From NCBI GenBank assembly GCA_004794655.1, contig SMMW01000273.1, positions 62,001 to 126,000 on the forward strand: a stretch of DNA of 64,000 nucleotides, read 5' to 3'. Position numbers and translations under genes: made by a program. Each line of letters starts with the position of its first letter. Position 1 is the stretch's first letter. The notes under the pieces were generated by a model. That model had not been told where the DNA came from and searched no databases. It saw only the letters and a program-made list of their open reading frames with translations. Below are positions 42,781-50,999 of this stretch, piece after piece. Source of the stretch: Marisa cornuarietis (Eukaryota > Mollusca > Gastropoda > Architaenioglossa > Ampullariidae).

Positions 42781-42804
42781 TGTGTGTGTGCGCGCGTGCG
42801 CGTT
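42781..42804. repeat. Alternating purine-pyrimidine (GT/GC) tract
   Basis: tgtgtgtgcgcgcgtgcgcg is a perfect alternating tract with Z-DNA-forming character. It lies about 80 bp inside intron 1 from exon 1. Confidence 0.85.
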
Positions 42805-42884
42805 CAAGAATGAGGTTTGGCCTTCTGGCTTCAAGAGCATAATGCAGATAATATTTTTAAAAAAATTTAAAGGGAGCAAAATAC

Positions 42885-42989
42885 CCTAAACTCGCGATGA
42901 AAACCATTCCCAGCTGGGTCCTCCTCTGCCAGTAAGTTGTTTACATGTCGAATAAAGTCGTTAAGACATTTTTCGATGTGTCTGGCCAT
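42885..42989 (-). CDS. PTPN12/18/22-like: Phosphatase gene exon 1, start of protein
   Basis: The coding part is 105 nt, 35 residues. It starts MARHIEKCLNDFIRHV and ends GFHREFR, the alpha-helical N-terminus that precedes the catalytic domain in PTPN12, PTPN18 and PTPN22 (xxFIxxV...F..EF). The frame upstream of this ATG is closed by a TAG 57 nt before it with no other Met between, so the start is secure. The donor is AGG/gtattt, in phase 0 and matching exon 2. The 5' UTR continues to at least about 43060. Intron 1 is about 14.3 kb. Confidence 0.85.
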
Positions 42990-43731
42990 ATTAATGGCCT
43001 GGAATTGTCCCTCACAAAACTTTCCGAAACTGTTGATGCACTAAGCGTTTACCGACGAGGAAGGTAAATATCACGGTCTGCGGTAAATAAAATTATTATC
43101 CCTGAATCGCGGTAGTCTGTGAGTGGCATATCCTACTTCCGTTTGGTCGCCGGATAACTCGCGCCTTCTATTTAGCGCTCTAAGCAGACGATAATAGTGA
43201 CAGCTGTTACTGATTCTGAGCGTGGATGAGGATTATTTTCGACAGATAGCGATATCAAAGAATGTCATAAAATAAAAACTTAGTTCTTAGATCGGAGCAG
43301 GGCAGCCGAGAGCCAGCACGGGCCCCTTGTAATTGTAATCGTAAATTATTTTCCCAGTATATAACACTATGCTTACAATTCGATGCTGAGTTCTACATTT
43401 CATTCAGTAACGTAACATACACTGAAAACATTAGGACAAGTGCACTAGGATCTACATCACTTCTTGAACATAGAGTTTACACGTGAGTGGTTAGTAAATG
43501 AGGAAAACTGACGGTATATCGTGTATATCCTGCTCCATAGAAAACATGCATCCCCAGAGTGAGGAATGTTACGTCAACTGCGATGTCAAAACTTCGACAT
43601 ATTAGAGAAACGACTAGACCCTTAAGACAGTACAATATTCATTTCCTATTGCAGGTGTGATAAAGGTGGCTATTAGCCGTATATATATATATACAGTACA
43701 AGGAATTACAGTGTCGGGCATTACACAAATA
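42990..43731 (-). promoter_or_regulatory. 5' UTR and probable promoter region of the phosphatase gene
   Basis: This stretch has more CpG dinucleotides than the introns around it and no transposon signature up to the Tigger end at 43732. On the minus strand it contains cggaagt (an ETS-type site, near 43138) and a cagctg E-box near 43202. No TATA box is evident at a fixed distance, so the start site is not defined. Confidence 0.45.
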
Positions 43732-43735
43732 CAGT

Positions 43736-43958
43736 GTTCCCTCGCTACTTCGCGCTTCATGTTTCGCGGCTTCAGTGCTTCGCGGGTTTTCAAAAAATTA
43801 TATGTAAAATATTTATCGCGGTATTTTTGCTGTTTTGTGTGTTTTTACGGTACTCCGTCTAAAGTATTTTTGCACATAGATAGTACGTATTGTACAGTAA
43901 TGTTTCCCAGTCGCTGATTGGCTCAGTAACCGTCGCATCTTGTTTTCTTTCGCTGTGC
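43736..43958. repeat. 223-bp direct repeat, left copy (target duplication of the RTE LINE)
   Basis: It is identical by eye to 47501-47723. It starts four bases inside the Tigger end. The RTE element begins right after it at 43959. Confidence 0.92.
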
Positions 43959-44045
43959 CCGCACGCGTTGGTAATTGTCGCAGTCGTTGTTCCGATGGTA
44001 ACCTAAGCTCGCCGGACAACGCGTGTTGTCCATCACGTTATATGC

Positions 44046-44279
44046 TTGTCTCAAACGGACCAGGGTCGCCTGGTACCTGTGCCTCCTAAAGTCCCTATCA
44101 CTACTAAAACGCCGGATTCTGTGGGCCCACCCACCCGGCATCAAGCACGGTTTGCAGTCCGACACCCTGCCGAGGGTCACACGGCTAAGGGAGTAAACCC
44201 CGAAAATAAATCTTTGACAGAGAGGAATGGGTTCCGCTGTCTCATAAGACCCAAGAAAACCAATGATAAGTACAATTAA
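44046..44279 (+). CDS. Possible small ORF1 of the RTE element
   Basis: This 77-codon frame starts MSQTDQGRLVPVPP and ends PKKTNDKYN. Its last 17 nt overlap the start of the large ORF (ATG at 44263). It is Pro/Arg/Lys-rich with no recognised domain. Some RTE elements have a short ORF1 overlapping ORF2, so this could be genuine. It could also be an N-terminal extension reached by frameshifting, or chance. Confidence 0.35.
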   Translation: MSQTDQGRLVPVPPKVPITTKTPDSVGPPTRHQARFAVRHPAEGHTAKGVNPENKSLTERNGFRCLIRPKKTNDKYN

Positions 44280-47200
44280 TGAAACCTATACTGGCTCCGA
44301 CGCCGCCCAGGATAAAAAGGTCGGCTGGGTACGGCGCCTGGCAAGTCCCAGAAATAATGAGACACCAGGCGAAGATCACAGTCGACGGGCAAGGCGTCGG
44401 AAGGGGCAGCCAGCAGAAGATGGCCGAGGGATGGATGCATGGAAGCAAGTTCGTAAGAAGAGACCTTCAAGGGATCGTCACCAGATCTCCACTCCCGCAC
44501 AGGTAAGTGCACTAAAACTAACTGAAGGCCTCGTGGTAGGAACGTGGAACGTCCGTACGCTCCACAAGTGTGGGAAAGTGCACGAGCTTTGTCGGGAGCT
44601 CGAGGAGTATGTGTGGGATGTGGTAGGACTGGCAGAAATGCGGTGGACCGGTTCGGGCGAAACAGTGACCCCCGGAGGTCACAGGCTTTTCTACAGTGGA
44701 CACACGACCAAGCGGGAGCTTGGCGTCGGGTTCATTGTGAGGGAGAGATTAGCCAAGGCGGTGATGAGCTGGACGCCTATCTCGGACCGACTCGCAACCA
44801 TACGCATAGCTGCCAAGCCACAGAATCTGACGGTAGTGCAAGTTCATGCGCCGACCACCGAAAGCGGAGACAACGAGGTGGAGGTGTTCTATGAACAGCT
44901 GGTGAAAACGATTCGAGGGATCTCGAAGCGAGATTTCATAGCAATTGTAGGGGACTTTAACGCGAAGGTCGGCCCCGACGCATTCGGCGACTGGGCCGGC
45001 ACCGTGGGGCGGCACGGCCTCGGTGTGACGAACGAGCGAGGCCGCCGCCTGCTTGAGTTCGCCGGATCCCACGGCTTTGTCCTTGCAAACACCTTGTTCC
45101 CTCACAAGGTATCTCGAAAGTCGACCTGGACCTCACCCGATGGCGCGGTCAGGAACCAGATCGACTACGTACTTGTGCCACGCCGCTTCCGCTCAAGCAT
45201 TCTGCAGTCTGGGACACGCTCTTTCCCAGGCGCGGACATCGGGAGTGACCATAAGCTCGTGATGGTCTCCCTGCGCTTGAAATACTCAATGAAGTGGCAG
45301 GCACAAGGCACGCGCCCCCGATGGAACCTGGAGAAACTTGAACATCCAGGATTCGCGTCCGCCTTTCGTGTCGAGGTGGGTGGAAGGTTTCATGCCCTAA
45401 GCCTCCTCGACAACGACCCAGACGTGGACACGCTCTCAGCCCACGTCAGGGAGGTACTCATATCCTCAGCCGACAAGGTGCTGGGGAGGAAGAAGCATTC
45501 AAAAGTACCGTGGATCACAGGGAAAGTTCTCAGTCTCTGTGAGACCCGCAAGAAATTGAGGCTTCAAAGGCGAGTGAGTCCTAAGGCGGACAAAGAATAT
45601 AGGAAAGTCCATCGGAAGATTCAAAAGAACATGAAGGCTGCAAAAGAGGCCTGGTTTGAATCTCAGTGCGCGGAAGTCGAGGAGGGCATAGCGTGGGGCG
45701 ACTACAGAAAGGCTTTCAGCTTGATCCGAACTCTCACAAAGGATAGGAGCCGCTCCAAAAAGGTCCAAATCGAGGACAAACAGGGCCGCCTGTTGACAAA
45801 GGAGAAAGAAGTTCTCGAGCGTTGGACGGAGTATTGCGGTGAGCTTTACAACGAGCCGATTGCCACGGACAGGAGTGTCCTGGCAGAGGTAAAGCCACCA
45901 CTCGTCGACCCGGAGGACCTGCAAGTCCTGCAAGGAGAGGTCGACGTTGCAATACGGGACATCCCTGCCGGGAAGGCAGCGGGTATCGACGATGTCCCGG
46001 CGGAACTTATCAAGGCGGGGGGAGAAGATCTGGCGAAGGTGCTAACGAAACTGTGTCGCAAAATCTGGCGAACCAAGCAGTGGCCACGTGAATGGTTGCA
46101 TTCCCTGGTGGTGCCCTTACCGAAGAAGGGCAACAGTCACAAGTGCGAGAATTACCGGACCATTAGCCTAATCTGTCACACGGCAAAGGTGATGCTGAAG
46201 GTGCTCCAGCGCCGCCTCTCGGCGGTGGCAGAGGAGCTATTAGCTGAGGAACAGGCCGGATTTCGGGCCGGCCGCAGCACGATAGAACACATCGTGAGCA
46301 GCCGCCTGCTCATCGAGAAACACCTTCAGCATGGTAAAGCTCTGTACCACAACTTTGTCGACTTCAGAAAGGCTTTTGACCGGGTCTGGCACGAGGGGCT
46401 GTGGAACGTACTGCAATCATTCAACGTGGAAGAAGGATTGGTAAGCACACTTAAATCTCTTTATCAAGGCTCCAAAAGCTCGGTCCTACTCAACCGGAAA
46501 GTGGGGGAGTCGTTCCCCACGACGGTAGGTGTTCGCCAGGGCTGTCCTCTCTCTCCTGTGCTTTTCAACATCTTCCTCGAACGGATCATGCGAGATACTC
46601 TAGCCAACCACACAACCTCCGTGGCCATAGGAGGTAGACCGTTGAGCAACCTTCGCTTTGCTGACGACATAGATCTCATGGCGGGCAGCAACGACGAGTT
46701 GCAAGAGCTTACAGATAAGCTCAACGCATGTTCGAAGGCATTCGGGATGGAGATCAGCTCGGAGAAGAGCAAAGTGATGGTGAACACACGCGGCCCGGAA
46801 AAGGCCGTGATCCGGTTGAACGGCGAGCAACTGGAGGAAGTGCAGTCCTTCAAATATCTAGGTTCCATCCTTACCAGGGAGGGTTACAGCACTGAAGACA
46901 TTCGGCACAGGATAACAGCCGCAACGGCGGCACTGATGAGGCTTGGAAAAATCTGGGATAGCAGGAGCATCAGCTTCAAAACTAAATTCAGACTCTACAA
47001 GACTCTCGTTCTGTTGGTTCTGCTCTATGGCTGTGAGTCTTGGTCGTTGCAGTACGAAACACTGCAACTGCTAGCAGCGTTCGAGATGCGATGTTACAGG
47101 AGATTGCTCCATATCTCCTACAGAGAGGAAAAAACGAATGAATTCGTGCGTAACCTGGTTCTCAGTCTGGTAGGATTCCAGATACCACTGATCACGGTCG

Positions 47201-47460
47201 TTAAGTGGAGGAAGCTCAAATGGTTTGGCCATGCCGTCCGGCATGACGGGTTACCTAAAGTAGTGATACAAGGGTCCGTGGAGGGCAAGCGCCAACGGGG
47301 AGGCCGCAGGAAGATGTGGCTCGATGATGTGAAGAAGTGGACAGGCCGTCCACTAGGCGAGTTGATTCGGATCGCGGATGACCGAGGGAAATGGCGAGGT
47401 TTCATTGATCGGACTCTATCAATTGGTCGCCTAAGACAGGAGAGGGGCTGCGGTTCGTAG
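44263..47460 (+). CDS. RTE ORF2: endonuclease / reverse transcriptase, 1065 aa
   Basis: The protein nicks target DNA and copies element RNA at the nick (target-primed reverse transcription). The N-terminal apurinic-type endonuclease spans about residues 88-345: GTWNVRTL near 93, AEMRW, GDFNAKVG near 230, QIDYVLV and GSDHKLV near 328. The reverse transcriptase spans about 550-900: PLPKKGNSHKCENYRTISL, AGFRAGRSTIEH, FVDFRKAFDRV, GVRQGCPLSPVLFN near 756, and FADDIDLM at about 799 with both catalytic Asp present. A C-terminal basic region follows (WKLKWFGHAVRHDG, GRRKMWLDDVKKWTG). There are no internal stops and the length is normal for the group. The base composition is GC-richer than the flanks. 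All catalytic residues I can check are present, so it may be active. Confidence 0.92.
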   Translation: MISTINETYTGSDAAQDKKVGWVRRLASPRNNETPGEDHSRRARRRKGQPAEDGRGMDAWKQVRKKRPSRDRHQISTPAQVSALKLTEGLVVGTWNVRTLHKCGKVHELCRELEEYVWDVVGLAEMRWTGSGETVTPGGHRLFYSGHTTKRELGVGFIVRERLAKAVMSWTPISDRLATIRIAAKPQNLTVVQVHAPTTESGDNEVEVFYEQLVKTIRGISKRDFIAIVGDFNAKVGPDAFGDWAGTVGRHGLGVTNERGRRLLEFAGSHGFVLANTLFPHKVSRKSTWTSPDGAVRNQIDYVLVPRRFRSSILQSGTRSFPGADIGSDHKLVMVSLRLKYSMKWQAQGTRPRWNLEKLEHPGFASAFRVEVGGRFHALSLLDNDPDVDTLSAHVREVLISSADKVLGRKKHSKVPWITGKVLSLCETRKKLRLQRRVSPKADKEYRKVHRKIQKNMKAAKEAWFESQCAEVEEGIAWGDYRKAFSLIRTLTKDRSRSKKVQIEDKQGRLLTKEKEVLERWTEYCGELYNEPIATDRSVLAEVKPPLVDPEDLQVLQGEVDVAIRDIPAGKAAGIDDVPAELIKAGGEDLAKVLTKLCRKIWRTKQWPREWLHSLVVPLPKKGNSHKCENYRTISLICHTAKVMLKVLQRRLSAVAEELLAEEQAGFRAGRSTIEHIVSSRLLIEKHLQHGKALYHNFVDFRKAFDRVWHEGLWNVLQSFNVEEGLVSTLKSLYQGSKSSVLLNRKVGESFPTTVGVRQGCPLSPVLFNIFLERIMRDTLANHTTSVAIGGRPLSNLRFADDIDLMAGSNDELQELTDKLNACSKAFGMEISSEKSKVMVNTRGPEKAVIRLNGEQLEEVQSFKYLGSILTREGYSTEDIRHRITAATAALMRLGKIWDSRSISFKTKFRLYKTLVLLVLLYGCESWSLQYETLQLLAAFEMRCYRRLLHISYREEKTNEFVRNLVLSLVGFQIPLITVVKWRKLKWFGHAVRHDGLPKVVIQGSVEGKRQRGGRRKMWLDDVKKWTGRPLGELIRIADDRGKWRGFIDRTLSIGRLRQERGCGS

Positions 47461-47500
47461 CAGCTCCACAAATCTATGACAACCTGTCACGGTCATATCG

Positions 47501-47723
47501 GTTCCCTCGCTACTTCGCGCTTCATGTTTCGCGGCTTCAGTGCTTCGCGGGTTTTCAAAAAATTATATGTAAAATATTTATCGCGGTATTTTTGCTGTTT
47601 TGTGTGTTTTTACGGTACTCCGTCTAAAGTATTTTTGCACATAGATAGTACGTATTGTACAGTAATGTTTCCCAGTCGCTGATTGGCTCAGTAACCGTCG
47701 CATCTTGTTTTCTTTCGCTGTGC
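47501..47723. repeat. 223-bp direct repeat, right copy
   Basis: It is identical by eye to 43736-43958, with the Tigger sequence continuing beyond it at 47724. Confidence 0.92.
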
Positions 47724-48272
47724 GCAGCTACCCCCTCTCTCAGCTCTTCCATTTCCCGTTAGCATCCGACTGTCGCGTGTGCGTAGTTTTCATCTGCGGT
47801 GTTATGTACGTTATTTGTGAAACTTTCGTTAGAGACTAAATTTATTCAAGCCCTGCCATGCCACCCAATCGTTCATAACTCGCACGAAGAGATCTGTTAC
47901 GCCTATGCCTTTAGAGGAAGTAGTAGAAGTTACGTCCGGTCGAAAATACCGCACCACCTGATGAAGTGGTGCCTTTAGAAGAGCATTAATGCCCTTCTTG
48001 GCATTCATCTCATCTTCATCGCCATCGTCATCAGTACTGTTAAGCTAATTAATCATTATCATTCTAGCTGTATGGTGTATTTTCAATGGTGACTACCCAT
48101 ATTAATTTTTTTGAATTACGTATCTAGATTTAAGAGTTTAAAACATTTTTATGGGAAAAGGTATTAAGGGAATGAGAAAGGGTTTTGTACAAGAGTGTTG
48201 GAAGGGTTTATAAAGACTTAAAATAATGTATAACTACTAAAAACAGTATAGCGTCCCTACTTCGCGGAAATT

Positions 48273-48316
48273 CACTTATCGCGGGTGGGCCTGGAACGGA
48301 ACACCCGCGATAAGTG
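48273..48316. repeat. Perfect 15-bp inverted repeat near the Tigger right end
   Basis: cacttatcgcgggtg at 48273-48287 and its exact complement at 48302-48316 are separated by 14 nt. The right arm lies within the terminal repeat, so the terminus can fold on itself. Confidence 0.92.
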
Positions 48317-48329
48317 AGGGATTACTGTA

Positions 48330-48990
48330 CCTACTTGCGTGGCGCATGCGCTGGACTAATTAAAGTCATTGCTTCGTTTTTTCCCGGTTTCACTTTACAC
48401 AGTGTGTCACAGAGCTACTGTCGTAATTATTTTGAGATATTTGTGTGTGAAGATATAATTATATATAGTGATCTATTATAATATGAAGTCTGTTGTAATA
48501 TTTTAAATAATTTGATAAGATAAGCTAACACAACCCATGATGTGAATGTGTTCAAAACATGTTTAAAAAATCAATAAATAAGGATTTAAATGTGTTACAG
48601 AACAAATGGAGTTTAAGGTACTTCCTTAGAGCCTTGGTCTGAATTAACGCCGAATTAAATTCATTAATTAAGAAACGATAACCTTGGATCACTATAAACC
48701 GCTTTCTGTAACCACTCAGAAAGACAATGAGGCAGAGCGAAAGCTTGCTAGCTGACATAACCTGCATCTTCTTGACTTTAAAATAAATACATATACTATA
48801 TGATACAACGCTCTGTTTGAGCTAATATATATTTTACATTATGATTCATATGTTAAAAATATATATCAAAGCATACTTTCTAAGAAAATTTCTTCAGTAG
48901 CCAAGGATTCTATATTATGCTCGCTGGTACAAAACAAAGAGACTAGAAGTTGCCTGTCAATACGTTAAGCTTGTTTTAGGCTCCGGCGCG
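48330..48990. other. Unassigned sequence
   Basis: AT-rich. A 71-codon minus-strand frame at 48552-48767 has no motif I can defend. Confidence 0.35.
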
Positions 48991-48998
48991 TGACGTCA
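48991..48998. promoter_or_regulatory. Perfect CRE palindrome tgacgtca
   Basis: The site sits 93 bp upstream of the THAP-type start codon at 49091, in a CpG-rich stretch (ctccggcgcgtgacgtcacc). It is a consensus CREB/ATF site by sequence. Function is inferred only. Confidence 0.5.
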
Positions 48999-49090
48999 CC
49001 GAAACATGCGTGGCGGACAACTTATAGCCTCCACAAGTCGTATGCACAACGTTGTTTTGATCGGGGTCTGTACGTTTCGAACCTATAAAA

Positions 49091-49249
49091 ATGGTGAATT
49101 TTTGCTGTATCGTTGGCTGCAGTCATCGCAGCAAACGAGATAAACATGTAAGATTTTTTCGAATTCCAGTTGTAAAAAAAAAAAAAAAAAAATACAGCGA
49201 GGAAGAGAAAAATTTTATTTCTGTAGCGGGAGCGCTAGACAGTGGTTAA
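49091..49249 (+). pseudogene. THAP-domain N-terminal fragment, 52 codons
   Basis: It starts [20 protein letters not shown] and continues RFFRIPVV, the first half of a THAP zinc finger: the C-x3-C or C-x4-C pair, then the F.RIP strand. A run of 19 A then encodes six Lys, and the frame reads [13 protein letters not shown] before a stop at 49247-49249. The second Cys, the His and the AVPxIF box of a complete THAP domain are not found downstream. It may be the remains of a DNA transposon protein (P or ISL2EU-type elements carry THAP domains) or a host exon 1. A gtaaga at 49148 resembles a splice donor but falls inside the conserved motif. Confidence 0.6.
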
Positions 49250-50866
49250 TGTTTGTATTAAAAAAAATCTGATTACCGTACATTGATTGGCATCCGTGCC
49301 TTTGGTTTTGGCTTTTGCCTATCACCGTTTGATTAATAATTTCAAATTTGTCTCTTAGTTTACTACCCCGTCCGCACCCTCACCCCACCCCCACCCCGCT
49401 TTTCGCTTTTTCCGGCCCTGTTTGTCGGTGACGACACCATGATCGGCATGCGTCCCGCTTTCGCTCCATAAACGTCTGGTCACCTTACCTAACGGTGCGT
49501 TTACAGTCCCCCTCCCGCACTGTCTGGTCATGACCTTCCTAAGTTGGTCAGTCCGATTCGTAACTCAGGTGTAACAAAGGGTCCACTGGCTACCAGCGAG
49601 ACAGTTCAAGGCCGGCCATTACGTACGCAGCAGGCGTGGGGAGGGACTAAGCGTAACTTTTTTTCGGTAATATTTTGTTGTGTGTTGACAAAGGGCTTCT
49701 GTGGGCCGCAGAAAACCACTTGGCGGGCCGCATGCATGATCTATTACACTGTTTGGATATGAAGCAAATTGCCAAATAGATAATACACTAGAGACCATAC
49801 TATTAGAAGCAAAGTTTTTCATTTACAAATGTAAATTAGAGAAGAAACAGCCAGATTTAGGAGTTTTTATTTTAAAACTAAACAGAAGATATAAGATTAA
49901 GGAATTTAATGGACTTATTAACATGAAATCGCAAGAATTGATAATGCGCTGGGCTGACTATATCATTTTTTTTAGTCAGAACTTAGTTTGATTATGCATG
50001 TATGACTGATGTATGTGATGTTTACTTATGTGATGCTGACATAGTTATCAGTATGTGTGGAATTTTTTTCAGCACCGACCTGTGATATTAAAAGAAAAAC
50101 CTTTGGTATTATGCAGTACTGGATTTTTGGTTTCACATCTGTCCTCTGAAATGAAAGAACTAGTAATGGTTTATCTCTTATAACATTGTTATTAAAAGTG
50201 TGACATATGTGGAACTGAATCTTTTAATGAATTTCCAAACTAATTAAGGATGTTTAGATGATAATTGTCAAGTTTTTCATGATGAATGTTGAAATTGTGA
50301 CCAGCTACTTTTGCATGTTTTTTGAATGAAGAGCAGTTTACTCCACAAAGGGATATGTATACACAAATCCTGCATTCTATGAGGACATAATCAGTTAATC
50401 ACCATAATTATACCTTCCCCTTCCCATTCAGACAATAAATTACAGTAATTTTTGTTAAGCTGTATTTGAGGAAAAGCATGAGGAAGAAGGGATGTATGAA
50501 GATTAAGTGTTTATTATATAGGATAAACTAGTCACTCTCTGTAAACCAAGACCAGTTGTACATTGAGTGCCTGCGTATCATAAGGTTGTATCTGAAAAAA
50601 AGGATTTAAAAAAAATTGTGTTGCATATGTGCTGGCTTATATTGGAAAGTGTTTATAGATGGTAAGTCTAATATTTTTTTGCATGGCAAGTTCCAATGTA
50701 TAGTTAGGTAAAATTGTTTGTAAAGGTATATGTGGACATGTGGAAATTTTCTATTTTCTTTCTCCCTCTCCTTCCCTCTATCTCTACTCTTGTCTCTTGA
50801 ATTTAAGAATGAAAATGATGCATGATGCCAAGTTATGCTAACTGTATCTACTGAATTAAAAAAAAA
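49250..50866. other. Unassigned sequence with a possible hAT remnant at 49680-49740
   Basis: A C-rich run (caccccacccccacccc) lies near 49382. 'gggcttctgtgggccgcaga' and 'cttggcgggccgcatgc' at about 49690-49735 resemble the internal GGGCCGC block of Charlie-like hAT elements, but no paired ends were found. The rest is AT-rich without features. Confidence 0.35.
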
Positions 50867-50998
50867 ACTGTCACAATACCCATTGGATTTCAAATTTGGT
50901 ATATTAGTGGGACAGAAAGAGTACAAGTCAACAAAAGCCTATATAATTCAGAGATGCTGCTTAATTTTTTTATTTGCACTCTTACAATACACATGATA
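50867..50998. repeat. 176-bp satellite, partial outlying monomer
   Basis: 'caatacccattggatttcaa', 'cctatataattcagagatgc' and 'tttgcactcttacaatacac' match the array at 56433-58643. It is cut at 'gataat', where the L1-like LINE starts. Confidence 0.88.
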
Positions 50999-50999
50999 A

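Larger units (their letters stand above)
43959..47500 (+). mobile_element. Full-length RTE-type LINE, apparently intact (3542 bp)
   Basis: The insert is defined exactly by the 223-bp repeat. It has a 304-bp leader (with a 77-codon upstream frame), a single 1065-codon ORF and a very short 40-bp 3' UTR with no poly(A). Size and gene order are those of RTE or closely related (Proto2-like) elements. The identical flanks and uninterrupted frame suggest a recent insertion. An older relative is at 16340-17590. Confidence 0.9.
43732..48327. mobile_element. Tigger/pogo-type element (non-autonomous), split by an RTE LINE
   Basis: The ends are inverted: cagtgttccctcgctact on the left and the complement of cagtaatccctcacttatcg on the right. 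Each is flanked by TA (43730-43731, 48328-48329), the duplication of the Tc1/mariner-pogo group. Leaving out the RTE insert and one 223-bp duplicate, the element is about 830 bp. It has no intact transposase. Confidence 0.82.

Noticed and set aside
44242..45952. Several open frames antisense or out of frame to the RTE ORF2
   Set aside because: They are shadows of the GC-rich coding sequence; none has a domain, and the RTE frame has all expected motifs.
43736..47723. 223-bp direct repeats considered as LTRs of a retrotransposon
   Set aside because: They are part of a Tigger element that extends beyond them on the right, and the internal ORF is a non-LTR (endonuclease plus RT, no gag, protease or integrase) element.
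48552..48767. Minus-strand frame considered as a P-element transposase piece because of the nearby THAP fragment
   Set aside because: It is on the opposite strand to the THAP fragment and I could not match any conserved block.
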